NCBI GenBank assembly: GCA_947471745.1
Contig: CANJKZ010000910.1
Span: 2,944,501-3,008,500, forward strand
From: Closterium sp. Naga37s-1
Lineage: Eukaryota; Streptophyta; Zygnematophyceae; Desmidiales; Closteriaceae
Length of the DNA: 64,000 bases
Reading direction: 5' to 3'
Every line of letters begins with the position of its first letter. The stretch's first letter is position 1. Positions 11,601 through 21,470 of this stretch are shown in pieces. Under the pieces are notes generated by a model. That model did not search any database. It was not told the origin of the DNA and saw nothing but the letters and a program-made list of their open reading frames with translations. The translations under genes and the position numbers were made by a program.

Positions 11601-12045
11601 GAGGGGGGAGGGGGTCTACCGGGGGGGGACCTGGTACCAGGAAGAGCGGTGGCGGGGGGAGGGACGGAGTGCGGTAGGGGAAGAGGCGGTAGTAGGGGAC
11701 CGACTCGTCGAACGTGACGTCCTGGGAGGACAGAACACGGCGAGAGGTGGGGTGGTAGAACTGCCACCCTGGGGCGTCAGGGGGGAAACCCAGGAAGACG
11801 CAAGGAGCAGCACGAGGGGACAGCTTGTCCGCAGACAAGTCGCGGACAAACGCCCGAGATCCCCAGACACGGAACGCAGACGCATCGCCAACCTTCCCCG
11901 TCCACAGCAAGGCTGGGGAGGTCTCCGGCATGGAGACCCTGGGCTGAAGGTTGATCTGATGCGCCGCGTACCGAACCGCAAACGGCCACAGAAAATGGGG
12001 GGCAGCCGCATGCATCATGGACGTACGGGCGACGTCCATGACCAT
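8668..12045 (-). CDS. Element B polyprotein, part 2: rest of integrase, RT, RNase H
   Basis: In frame with part 1, starting at the first Met after the amber codon. It contains the end of the integrase core, a Gly/Ala/Pro-rich linker of about 250 residues, the Copia RT domain (ARGFSQRQGVDY, SLDFSTAFLQG, YGLRQAPREWH, catalytic YVDD near residue 800) and RNase H (HADASWA, SSCEAEIYA, YVDNKA). It ends in TGA. Read through the single stop, the polyprotein would be about 1973 residues, somewhat long for Copia because of the linkers. As it stands the element cannot make a complete integrase. Confidence 0.9.
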   Translation of the reverse strand: MVMDVARTSMMHAAAPHFLWPFAVRYAAHQINLQPRVSMPETSPALLWTGKVGDASAFRVWGSRAFVRDLSADKLSPRAAPCVFLGFPPDAPGWQFYHPTSRRVLSSQDVTFDESVPYYRLFPYRTPSLPPPPLFLVPGPPPVDPLPPQGPAPSGVSQVDAVEPVEVAGDSGAAEGAERVGATPGGAEPEGTTTGGAEPGGAESRGATPGGAASGGAEPGGATPGGAEPGGAEPEGAGPAGAVPGGSPGASSRREPLSPQELREWFARRWRRAAGAGGAAGTGVSVAAEGAGATGPGGARTGRTGAAGPAGTSGAGAAAGVGAEATAVGPGGGPAGGTAGAAGGTGAGAATGAGAAPGGAGAVPAVSGVAARPRPYFVPLLQQVLGLPSSTGPPPPLECPQPVPSQLQLQPASPLPAPSPYTGPTGGLAERREPASRPASLVRAARTSGRGSRQRPPPVPGTHRMSLRPSTAPLRAPLPSPPESSLPALADPESDSLRAASPTVTRLLATVVTDPSFESTAASALVAELVDFAARCRLDYVASLVAESESVCPPSVGGECALGTDVLEDRQEEFQCLAAASPHLVSVLLTPEGDPDALDIPTPRSYAEAIEGPYSSQWQAAMDAEMASWKSTGTYVDAVPPPGANIVSGMWIFRVKWPPGSPPVFKARYVARGFSQRQGVDYFQTFSPTPKMTTLRVLLHVAAHRDYELHSLDFSTAFLQGSLHEEIWLRRPPGFTGSFPPGTQWSLRRPVYGLRQAPREWHDTLRTTLAALGFAPSTADPSLFLRTDTSLPPFYILVYVDDLVFATADTAGLAHVKSELQKRHTCTDLGELRSYLGLQITRDRARRTITLTQSHMVQQVLQRFGFTYSSPQATPLPTRHSLSALPSDESVESSGPYPELVGCLMYLMTCTRPDLAYPLSILARYVARGRHSPEHMAAAKRVLRYLCSTSGMGLVLGGQSPVVLTGHADASWADDQATQRSSQGYTFSLGSGSVSWRATRSSSVLGSSCEAEIYAGAMAAPELRWLTYLLTDLGEPPRSPPVLYVDNKAMLSLCREQRLEHRTKHIALRYFLARELQQRGQLRLAYVASEANTADIFTKALAPCDHQRFCTQLGLVPTLPHLLTS

Positions 12046-12102
12046 GCCAATGCGGCGCTCAGCAATCCCATTTTGCTGTGGAGAGTCCGGAAGCGTGAAG
12101 GT

Positions 12103-13531
12103 CTAGCGGATGCCTCGTGCACGACAGTAGGCTCGCAGAAGGCCAGAGGAGAACTCTCCGCCTCTGTCAGAGTGCAGACGCAGAACAGGAAAGTCCGAGC
12201 CGAAGCTCCGCCTGAGTTGGAGACGAGCTGCGCGGATCCAGTCGATCAACACCTCAGTGACATCACCCTTGCTGCGCAAGGGGAAGACTGTGGTGTAACG
12301 CGAGTAGTCGTCAACCACCAGCAGGAAGTAGCGCTCGTGACCCTGTCCACGGACGCGGGCCGGGCCCCACACGTCCATGTGAAGCGTCTGCAGCGGGGCC
12401 TCTGTCGGAGGAAACTGGGAGGAGTGAGGGGTAGCCCGCTGTCGTCCCTCGACACAGGGGACGCAGGTAGGGCCAGGCCCCGGAGGAAGTGGAGGGAGGG
12501 ACCGGGGAAGACCAGAGACAAGGACACGGGAGGCCATGCTCCGGAGACGAAGCAGGGAGGGGTGACCAAGGCGGTGGTGCCAGAGGAGAGTCTCGTGAGA
12601 CAGGAGGCGACACGAGCAGGGGGCAGACTCAGGACCAGACCTGGACGCTGCAGCAAACACCTGACCCGACGCAGCTACCTGACCAGACGCAGGGACCGGA
12701 GGAGACGCAGTGGTCAGTGTGTACAGGCTCGACCCCGGCCGACGTGTAAACGTGGCCAGGTGTCGGCCTGTCCGAGCGTCCGTGCAGTGGGTCACCCGCT
12801 GACTCGCAGGAGTGAACTGGTGAACCCCCGCATCCTGTAGGTCAGCACCACTCACCAAGTTCATAGAGAACAAGGGGAGGTAAAGACCAGACAGGGTGCC
12901 AAAGGGGGCCGCCGGACACGGGAGGACAGTGGAGAAGTGAGCAAGGACAGGACCCCCAGAGGGGTCTGCCAGAGAAACCGCAACTGGCCGGCCAAGCGGC
13001 GTGAGTGTGGTGCGGTCTCGAAAGAAGGAGCGAGAAGCCCCCGAGTCAAGGGTAAAGGTGTGGGAGGCCGAAGCCGACGCAGAACCTGAGAGAGCAGACT
13101 CACCAGTACCTGAGGGAGGAGACGCACCTAGAGCAGCAGCCTCGCTAGCACCTAGAGCAGCAGCCTCACCAGGACCTAGAGCAGCAGTCTCAATGCCCGG
13201 GTCGGGCGGAAAACACCGGTAACAGTCACCCTCATCACTAATAGTCACAGTATACATGGCAGCAAGAATAGCATCAAAGTCAAGGTCAAAGACAGCTACC
13301 CCCGCCCTAGACAGCTCACCCCAGCGGGGGATCTCAGTGGCCTCAGGGAACTGGTGACGCCAAGCGTCCGTCAGGCGGCCAAAGCAGCGCTGGGTGGAGT
13401 GCGCACCCCCGCACTGCTCACCCGCGCGGTCGCCTGTGCGCAGGACGTAGGTGCACGGACCAGTACCCCCACCCCTCTGGCGTGCAGTGTACCACTCACG
13501 GAGCTGCTGAGGGGAGGGGACGTCACGAGTG

Positions 13532-13563
<32 letters not shown>

Positions 13564-14589
13564 CTGACCACCACCGGAGCTGACCCTCTGCGCAGCGCCA
13601 CCCCGACCAGCTCCACCTCCTCCGCCGCCTCCTCCTCCACCGCCGCCACCTCCGCTCCCTCCGCCACCGCCGCTGCTGCCTGCGCCTCCACTGCCGCCAC
13701 CTACACCTCCACCCCCGCCACCACCCCCACCGCCACCCCCACCTCCTCCACCGCCTCCACCGCCGCCTCCACCGCCCTCGCTAGCTCCTCCAGCGCCCCT
13801 GCCCCCCTTGCCCCTGCCAGGGCGGCGTCTCCCGCTAGGGGTAGACGCTGCCCCAACCGACTCCAAACCAGCGAGGTCGGCCGCAGCAGCAGAGGCAACA
13901 GAGGGCAAAAGAGGGGAGGGGGAACACCCCTCGAAGATGGGGGTGCGAGGGTCACCACGAGAGGCTCCTACAGCGACTATGCTCTTTTCTGCTGCTAGGA
14001 GGGCCTTCTCGAGGAGGTCAACGGTGAGAGTGGTGGGACAAACCGAGAGGAAGTGGTCCCTGACTACGCGAAGGGAGTCAGGGAGACGGGTGACTATGTA
14101 GTAGAGGGTGATGTACATGGGGGGGGGGTTCTTGGCGCAGAACTCAGCAGGAAGCGCAGCGCGGTAGCGAGTGTCACTAGTGCGGAGATGCGTAATGAGG
14201 TCAGCGACTGTGGGAAAGGCAGCAAGGTCAGGGAAGAGGTACGGTAGCATGAGGCGGCTCAGTGCAGCAGTGGCAGGGGAGGAGTAGCGTGCAACTACAG
14301 CGTCGTACAAGGTCTGAGCACTCTTGTACTGGCTAAAGTGCGCACGCTCAGAGGTAGGTAGGTGGCGGCGCACAGCAAGACGTGCAGCAGCATCGCGCGT
14401 GGCCCACTGTGAGCGAACAGTGGCGTCAGCATCAGCAGCGGGGGCAGGAGAGGCACCAGAAGTGAGGTCAAAGAGGGAGAGGCCGTCTGCTCTGTCGCAC
14501 TGTAAGAAAAGCTGCAGGTCATCTATCCAGACGTCAAAGTCAATGGCCCGACCCTCAGCGTCAAAAGCGAGGACACTAGGGGTAGCCAT
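12103..14589 (-). CDS. Element B polyprotein, part 1: gag, protease, start of integrase
   Basis: 828 codons from the ATG at 14587-14589. A UBN2-type gag domain covers about residues 1-210. It is followed by a Gly tract of more than 60 residues, nine consecutive Gln, and a Cys/His cluster (CGGAHSTQRCF). The retropepsin motif LDSGAS is near residue 515, integrase HHCC (LWHHRLGHP) near 670, and the first two catalytic Asp in LHMDVWGPA (about 735) and HSDRGGEF (about 808). The frame stops at TAG (12103-12105), where element A has CAG, so this is a nonsense change inside the integrase core rather than a natural end. The next frame continues in phase. Confidence 0.9.
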
Positions 14590-14639
14590 GACAGCAGTAG
14601 ACTAGCAGTGCAAACAGTAGGGTGAGGGCAGTGCTGTGA

Positions 14640-14960
14640 GAGAGGCGCTGCTCTTACCGGACAGGGCGGTTCGGGCGGCTCGGCTGCAGGGCGGCTCGGC
14701 GACTCGACGGCTGGGCGGCTCGGCTGCTGGGCGGCTCGGCGGCTCGGCTGCTGGGCGGCTCGGCTGCTGGGCGGCTCGGCGGCTGGGCGGCTCGGCTGCT
14801 GGGCGGCTCGGCGGCTGGGCGGCTCGGCGGCAGGGCGGCTCGGCTGCTGGGCGGCTCGGCTGCTGGGCGGCTCGGCGGCTGGGCGGCTCGGTTGCTGGGC
14901 GGCTCGGCGGCTCAGCGGCTGGGCTGCTCGGTTGCTGGGGGGGCTCGGCGGGTGGGCTGC
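14640..14960. repeat. CGGCTCGG-type tandem repeat in element B leader
   Basis: Units such as GGGCGGCTCGGCTGCT and GGGCGGCTCGGCGGCT repeat directly upstream of gag. The open frames across the block are repeat-driven. Confidence 0.85.
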
Positions 14961-15019
14961 TCGTAGGAGTAGGCGCGGGGGCCGTAGGAGCAGGCGCCGG
15001 GGCCGTAGGAGCAGGGGCC

Positions 15020-15480
15020 GGAGGCCGCTAGGGCGGCGGATCGGGGCCGCGAGGGCGGCGGATCGGGGCCGCGAGGGCTGCGGAGTAGGGGCCGCGAGTG
15101 CGGCGGAGTAGGGGCCGCGAGGGCGGCGGATGGGGGGGGCCGCGAGGGCGGCGAATCGGGGCCGCGAGGGCGGCGGAGTAGGGGCCGCGAGGGCAGCGGA
15201 TCGGGGCCACGAAGGGCGGCGGATCGGGGCCGCGAGGGCGGCGGAGCGGGGCCGCGAGGGCGGCGGATCGGGGCCGCGAAGGGCGGCGGATCGGGGCCGC
15301 GAGGGCGGCGGAGCGGGGCCGCGAGGGCGGCGGATCGGGGCCGCGAGGGCGGCGGATCGGGGCCGCGAGGGCGGCGGAGTAGGGGCCGCGAAGGGCGGCG
15401 GATAGAGCCGCGAGGGCGGCTCGAAGGGGGGGGCCGCGAGGGCGGCGCGAAGGGGCCGCTAGGGCGGCGCGAGAGAGGGG
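15020..15480. repeat. G+C-rich leader repeats of element B
   Basis: About 25 degenerate units of GGGGCCGCGAGGGCGGCGGA, some ending in TCG and some in GTA. They sit just inside the 5' LTR and primer site, where elements A and Z carry related arrays. Confidence 0.9.
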
Positions 15481-15586
15481 AGCGCGACTCGGGCAGCTGC
15501 TGAGTGCGCTCCGGGCAGGAAAAAAAAAAAAAAAAAAACGGTGGGCCCTAGGAACAGTTCCCACGGGGGAACCTGCTCTGATACCA

Positions 15587-15715
15587 TGAGATTAAACAAG
15601 GAATGAATGAACTATGAGTGAATTGGGTACAAGTAATAACCCTAATTGGGTTGTACCCCTTATGGGCTACCCCACTATAGCCTACACAATATGCATGAGC
15701 TATGATGTTCTGACA
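15587..15715 (-). repeat. Element B 5' LTR
   Basis: 129 bp, identical to the 3' copy except near its sixth base. The primer-binding site lies immediately to its left. Confidence 0.95.
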
Positions 15716-16135
15716 GCAGACTCACTGGCACCTAGAGCAGCAGCCTCACCAGTACCTAGAGCAGCAGCCTCACCAGTACCTAGAGCAGCAGTACCAATGC
15801 CCGGGTCGGGCGGAAAACACCGGTAACAGTCACCCTCATCACTAATAGTCACAGCATACATGGCAGCAAGAATAGCATCATAATCAAGATCAAAGATAGG
15901 AACCCCCGCCCTAGACAGCTCGCCCCAGCGAGGGATCTCAGTGGCCTCAGGGAACTGGTGACGCCAAGCGTCCGTCAGGCGGCCAAAGCAGCGCTGGGTG
16001 GAGTGCGAACCCCCGCACGGCTCACCCGCGCGGTCGCCGGTGCGCAGGACGTAGGTACACGGACCAGCACCCCCACCTCGCTGACGTGCAGCGTACCACT
16101 CACGAAGCTGCTGAGGGGGAGGGATCTCACGGGTG

Positions 16136-16167
<32 letters not shown>

Positions 16168-17196
16168 CGGACCACCACCGGAGCCGACCCTCTGCGCAGC
16201 GCCACCCCGACCAGCTCCACCTCCTCCGCCGCTACCTCCTCCACCGCCGCCACCTCCGCCACCTCCGCTCCCACCGCCACCGCCGCCGCCGCCTCCACTG
16301 CCGCCACTGACGCCCCCACCCCCACCACCACCCCCACCGCCACCCCCACCCCCTCCACCGCCTCCACCGCCGCCGCCACCGCCCCCGCTAGCTCCTCCAG
16401 CTCCCTTGCCCCCCTTGCCCTTGCCAGTGCGGCGTCTCCCGCTAGGGGCAGACGCCGCACTGACCGACTCAAGACCAACGAGGTCGGCCGCAGCAGCAGA
16501 GGCAACAGAGGGCAAGAGGGGAGAGGGGGAGCACCCCTCAAAGACAGGGGCACGAGGGTCACCACGAGAGGCTCCTACAGCGACTATGCTCTTCTCTGCC
16601 GCTAGGAGGCGCTCCTCGAGGAGATCAACGGTGAGGGTGGTGGGGCAAACAGAGAGAAAGTGGTCCCTGACCGGGCGAAGGGTGTCAGGGAGCCGGGTGA
16701 CTATGTAGTAGAGGGTGATGTACATAGGGGGGGGGTTCTTGGCGCAGAACTCAGCGGGAAGGGCAGCGCGGTAGCGAATGTCACTAGTGCGAAGGTGCGT
16801 AATGAGGTCAGCGACTGTGGGAAAAGCTGCGAGGTCAGGGAAGAGGTACGGCAGGATGAGGCGGCTAAGTGCAGCAGTGGCAGGGGAAGAGTAGCGTGCA
16901 ACTACAGCGTCGTACAAGGTCCTAGCACTCTTGTACTGGCTAAAGTGTGCACGCTCAGAGGTAGGCAAGTGGCGACGCACAGCAAGACGTGCAGCAGCAT
17001 CGCGTGTGGCCCACTGTGAGCGAACAGTGGCGTCAGCATCAGCAGCAGGGGCAGGAGAGGCACCAGAAGTGAGGTCAAAGAGGGAGAGACCGTCTGCCCT
17101 ATCGCACTGTAGGAAAAGCTGCAGGTCATCTACCCAGACGTCAAAGTCAATGGCCCGACCCTCAGCGTCAAAAGCGAGGACACTGGGGGTAGCCAT
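15716..17196 (-). pseudogene. Element A gag (cut by element B)
   Basis: Starts at the ATG complementary to 17194-17196 (MATPSVLAFDAEGR). An N-terminal Copia gag domain of the UBN2 type spans about residues 1-210. A very long Gly-rich tract, a poly-Gln run and a Cys/His cluster (C...CGGSHSTQRCF) follow. It is about 90% identical by eye to the gag of B. The frame ends inside the LTR of B a few codons after the insertion point, separating gag from protease. Gag would form the virus-like particle. A 0.87-kb leader with G+C-rich repeats separates it from the 5' LTR. Confidence 0.9.
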
Positions 17197-17689
17197 GACA
17201 GCAGTAGACTAGCAGCGCGAGAAGTAGGCTAAGGGCAGTGCAGTGGTAGAGGTGCTGCTCTTACCGGGCAGGCGAGAAGGACCGAGGCTCGCCGGCAGGA
17301 ACAGGGCCGCGACGGCAGTGACCGGGTGTAGCGGACAGGGCGGCTCGGACGGCTCGGCGGCTCGGCGGCACGGCAGCAACAGCAGCTCGGCGGCTCGGCG
17401 ACTCGGCGGCTCGGGCGGCTCGGGCGGCTCGGCGGCTCGGGTGGCTCGGGCGGCTCGGGCGGCTCGGCGGTTCGGGTGGCTCGGACGGCTCGGCGGGAGC
17501 GGCGGCTCGGTTGCTGCAGGGATAGTGGCAGCTGCTACTGCAGGGACGACGGCGGTGACTGCTGCTGCAGAGACTGCGGCGGCCGCTGCTGAAGGGACGA
17601 CGGCGGCGGCCGCTGCTCCAGGGAAGGCGGCGGCCGCTGCTGTAGTGGGCGACGGCGGGCCGCAAAAGGGGGGGGGCCGTAAGGGGCCG

Positions 17690-17975
17690 CGTGAGGGGCC
17701 GTAAGGGGCCGCTAAGGGCGGCGCGAGGGGCCGCAAGGGCGGCGGCGGGGCCGAGGAGCGGCGCGAGGGGCCGCAAGGGCGGCGCGCGGGGCCGACGAGA
17801 GGCGTGAGGGGCCGCAAGGGCGGCGCGCGGGGCCGACGAGAGGCGCGCGAGGGGCCGCAAGGGCGGCGCGCGGGGTCGACGGGCGGCACGAGGGGCCGTA
17901 AGGGTGGCGCGCGGGGCCGTAAGGGCGGCTCAAGGGGCCGCTAAGGGCGGCGCGACGGTAGGGAGGGCACTCGGG
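17690..17975. repeat. G+C-rich leader repeats of element A
   Basis: Degenerate tandem units related to GGGGCCGCAAGGGCGGCGCG. They lie between the primer site and gag, parallel to 15020-15480 in element B. A second block of CGGCTCGG units lies at about 17335-17510. Confidence 0.8.
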
Positions 17976-18074
17976 GCGCGACTCGGGCAGGGGCGAAGCG
18001 CGCTCCGGGCAGGAAAAAAAATATCGAGGTGGGCCCTAGAGAGCGTTCCCACTAGGGAACCTGCTCTGAAACCA

Positions 18075-18203
18075 TGTGAAAATGAAACGAGGAATGATTG
18101 AACTGAGCAGCATGAGAAGTACAAGTACCAAACCCTAAAGTGTTGTACCCCATATAAGCTACCCCACTACAGCCTACACAGACTATAGTGTATGAGTTTG
18201 ACA
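18075..18203 (-). repeat. Element A 5' LTR
   Basis: 129 bp, TG...CA, with a telo-box (AAACCCTAA, 18130-18138) and the 18-bp palindrome at 18145-18162. The primer-binding site (complement of GCTCTGAAACCA, 18063-18074) abuts it. Confidence 0.9.
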
Positions 18204-19546
18204 AGGCGGTCTCTACATCGGGAAGGCGGTCCTGAAGAATAACGTCTTCGTCCTCGACTTCGTCCCAGATCTCGGCACCGCTGACAGCAACGGGATCGTC
18301 ACCTTCACCTCCTGGACACACCCACCAGATCTTGACCCCGACTTCAGTCCAGAAGGCTTCTGGTACTCGCACACCATCCCTGAGGCAGAACGAACAAGAG
18401 CATTAGCAACAATTCAACACTCGGCAGCAGCAGAGACAACATCGGCAGTAGCAGAGACAACATCGGCAGCAGTAGAAACAACGGCAGCAGCAGCAGCAAC
18501 ATCGACACCAATCGCTGGTCCTTCAACTGCATCGGCTCAAATCGACGACACTCCACCGACTCCTGCGCAACAGCTTAACCCAAAACCACGAGAAGTACAT
18601 TGAAGTGCAAACTTCACCGCAAGCTTCTACTCCAACTCCGACTTGTATCGTCGCTCACCCGGACATCGCCCTAGCGAAGACATCTGGCACGCACGAATGG
18701 GACATCCAAGCAAACAACACAATCAGAGCAGGAATACTCGACAAAGATTCAATGCTCCTAACCGATGGAAGCGAACTTCGACGAGCTCGTGGAACGTGCT
18801 TTACCTGCCCCGAAGCCGACTTACCGCATCGGCCATTCACTTCTCACCACAATCCCAGCGCACCAGCTTACGCACCACTTGAGAAGGTATACAGCGACAT
18901 CCTGTACAATCGCGAACCTGGACAAGGAGCATACAGCTACACCATCACGTTCATCGATGCCGCTACGCGTTACGTCTGGCACCTCAACCTTCCGAGCAAG
19001 GACATGGCTTTCGAAGCCTTCATCGCTTGGCTCCCAGTAGCACAACGAGAATCAGGCGTGAAACTAAAAAGCTTTCAGTCAGACGGAGGAGGAGAATACA
19101 CCTCACAGAGGTTCAAGCAGTACTTGGCAGAAAGAGGAATCAAGAAGCTCATCTCGCTTCCCTACGCCCATCAACAGCAAGGCGTGGCAGAACGGATGAA
19201 TCGAACTCTCCAGAACACCATGCGCAAATTACTGCGTGGCATGCGACTGCCCAATCACCAGTGGCCTGAAGCGATGGACCACGCCGTCATGCTGCACAAC
19301 TTGCTTTCGTCGTCATCACTACCGAACAACGCATCACCGCACCTGCTGTGGACAGGAAAACAGGGCAGCACAAAATTGTTAAGAGTTTTCGGCTGCATGG
19401 TACAGTACCGACCCCCATCTGCACGAGCCGGCCGATTTTCCCAACGCGCACAGTGGGGACTTCACCTGGGCATCGAAAGAAATTACAACGCGTGGAAGAT
19501 TTTTGACGTCCACTCCAAAGCTCGAGCTTGGCTGCGTACCCTCTGA
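18204..19546 (+). pseudogene. Fragment D: Copia integrase relic
   Basis: A plus-strand fragment flanking element A. An open stretch at 18210-18602 (rich in Ala/Thr near 18410-18500) precedes an integrase HHCC motif (DIWHARMGHPS, around 18680). A frameshift of one base near 18715 separates that from the core at 18740-19546. The core shows FIDAATRYVWHL, SDGGGEY and the E of QQQGVAERMNRTL, then FGCMVQY and LHLGI. The usual first-Asp context HxDxxGP is altered to YSDILYN. No gag, RT, RNase H or LTR is attached, and the sequence passes into minus-strand gypsy near 19515-19550. It belongs to a different Copia lineage from A and B. Confidence 0.85.
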
Positions 19547-19549
19547 ACA

Positions 19550-20620
19550 TCCTGGTTCCTCTTGTGAGACGTTCAGGCTATCCTCGCTGGTCACTGCGCA
19601 GCCATATCTCCTCTCTTTGCCAGGGCGCCCACACCATGAGCATGAACTCTGCCTCACTCCCCTCTCCTCCTTCCTCTTCCTTCGCCAACATAGCCGCCTC
19701 CTTGTGCGTGCTGCTCTCCATCTCGCTGATCCTCGCCTGCAGTTGGCGCAGCTGAATCTCCAAATCGTCTTTGCTCTTGGGCCCTGCGGATCCCGGACGC
19801 CAGCTGTAGCAGTCTTGCGTGCGGTGCCCGCGCCTTCCGCAGTTCTCGCCAACTCAGGATCTCCGGACATTTTTACCTTATGTGCCCCTGCTTCTTGCTG
19901 TGATCGCAAGTTGGCGGATGGGTGCAGTCTTGCTGCAAATGCCCTTTTAGGCTGCATCGGTGGCACCTCCGTGTCTCCGCCTCGCACCCTCCTCATCTGA
20001 CCGCATGATCTCCCGTCGAGAATGGTGTCCATGCCGGCCCACAACGTTCCTCTGCATGCGTTTCGCCCCTTTCCATCTAATACAGACGCAACCCTAGCTC
20101 GTGCTTCTTCGCGAGCTCATACGCGGGTTCGAGCGTCGCCGCTGGCCCCAACTCGAAGATCCTCCCCCGCACTTCTCTTGGCACACGTTCTTCCAGGCTG
20201 GTGAAAAACTTTGTTACCAGCCTCCACTCGTCCCGACACTCCATGTCTGCAACGAGCTCGCGCAGCCTGCTGTAGCTCGCCATAAGAGATTCCCCTGGCT
20301 TCTGATGGAACGAGGCCAACTCCCGCATGCGCTCCGGCTTTTGCACTGGGAAGTACCTGCGCAGCGTCGCGAAGAACTCCGCGACCACCTGCCAGGGTAC
20401 TCCCGCAGCCTGCGTTGATTCGTTGAGCATGCGTTCGAGCTCCATGCCGTACGCCATCTCCGCCCCTCCCGTAACGGTATTGGACAGCCCTCGGAGTAAG
20501 TCCTCCAGCTCGAGCCCGTCCTTCATCCATCAGTACTGTGCATTGCGGATCTGCATCATGTAATTATTTAGGGTGCTTTCCACGCCAGGGGTTCCTGCAA
20601 AACGCTAGAGAACTTCGATT
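19550..20620 (-). pseudogene. Ty3/gypsy gag relic with zinc knuckles
   Basis: The core frame at 20077-20526 has the retrotransposon gag pattern (WQVVAEFFATLRRYF, FHQKPGESLMASYSRLREL, FFTSLEERVP). Upstream in phase, IEVL-stop-RFAGTPG and a TGA before WMKD show decay. Downstream a second frame contains a CCHC knuckle (CHRCSLKGHLQQDC, around 19940) and a second knuckle broken by a stop. Amber codons at about 20075 and 20605 sit where Gln would fit. No protease or pol follows, since the sequence runs into fragment D. It could be the gag of the same family as the pol relic at 4190-5400. Confidence 0.8.
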
Positions 20621-21327
20621 TTAGGGAATGTGGCGTATCGAACCGCTCCGTGCGTAACTTCTGTGCTGTGATGATCTAACGGCGACAGCCTTTGTGTCTG
20701 CCTGAGAAGTTCCATGTCCGCGATGCCACCTTCCTCGCTCTCCATGTTCACCATCGCTACTCCGGTCGTGGCCACCTCCGCGAGCTGATGTCCCACTGTA
20801 TTATCTTGCACGTTAAGGCTTCTGCTCGGCAGGTCACCCATGTTGTGCCTCCGATGCGACGTCGTGTAGATCTCTCTGGCGGAACCGCTTCTAGACCACG
20901 CGTCCTAGGCGTTCACTCCCGTTCCTCCTGCTTCTCCCGCCCGCCATCCCGGAGTCGCCATGACTGGCGGTTCCGGTGGAAGCTCGTAGAGTCTGCCGGA
21001 TCTTAGCTGCATGCACTGGCCTCTCTTATTCTAGTTGTGAGATTTCTTTCACCGTATGTCAGAAAACCTCACTAACCCACATACTGCCGACTGATGGCTT
21101 CCGTCTAACTATGCTTCCTGTGTTTGGTTAAACATGATTACATTGATGAAAGCAGAAAACTTACGACGAAGCAACGGGCACTAGGGAAGTCTAGTCTTAT
21201 GTACAAGAGAAGATGACTAACCATAGCTGCTAGTTGCTGAGCAAAACAGACAAAGAAACATCACATCCAGGCAAGGCTCGGGGTCATCGAGGCTATTTAC
21301 AAGCCGCCAGTGGCCAGTGGCTGCATG
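20621..21327. other. Unassigned spacer
   Basis: Possibly decayed 5' part of the gypsy element up to about 20840. From about 21000 the DNA is A+T-richer and shows no gene or repeat that I recognise. Its last five bases (GCATG, 21323-21327) are the target duplicated by element E. Confidence 0.4.
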
Positions 21328-21470
21328 TGTCAGAATGTTATGTTTTGTCTAGCCTGCAGTGGGGTACTCAATAGTGAGTACAGCCCAATTTAGGGTTTCC
21401 TATATGTACTCAACTGCTTGCTAGTGAAACCCCTCTCTTTCTCATTTCTAACTTCCTTTGGTTTCTAACA
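21328..21470 (+). repeat. Element E 5' LTR
   Basis: 143 bp, TG...CA, with palindrome GTACTC...GAGTAC (21364-21381) and telo-box complement (21390-21398). Confidence 0.92.

Larger units (their letters stand above)
8326..15715 (-). mobile_element. Element B: near-complete young Copia nested in element A
   Basis: LTRs of 129 bp (8326-8454 and 15587-15715) differ at one visible position. They are flanked by the duplication GCAGA (8321-8325, 15716-15720). The primer-binding site TGGTATCAGAGC (complement of 15575-15586) abuts the 5' LTR, and a polypurine tract (complement of about 8455-8475) precedes the 3' LTR. The body carries gag, protease, integrase, RT and RNase H in Copia order in one frame, broken only by a TAG at 12103-12105. 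The target is the protease-proximal part of A, a close relative, so B is younger than A. Confidence 0.95.
5769..18203 (-). mobile_element. Element A: 3'-truncated Copia split by element B
   Basis: A minus-strand Copia whose 5' LTR is at 18075-18203 (129 bp) and whose primer-binding site is the complement of 18063-18074. Gag lies at 15716-17196. Element B interrupts A at GCAGA (8321-8325 and 15716-15720), and protease, integrase and linker resume at 5761-8325. Reverse transcriptase, RNase H and the 3' LTR are missing, because the sequence breaks at about 5768 into fragment C. The target-site duplication cannot be checked since the left end is lost. Confidence 0.9.
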
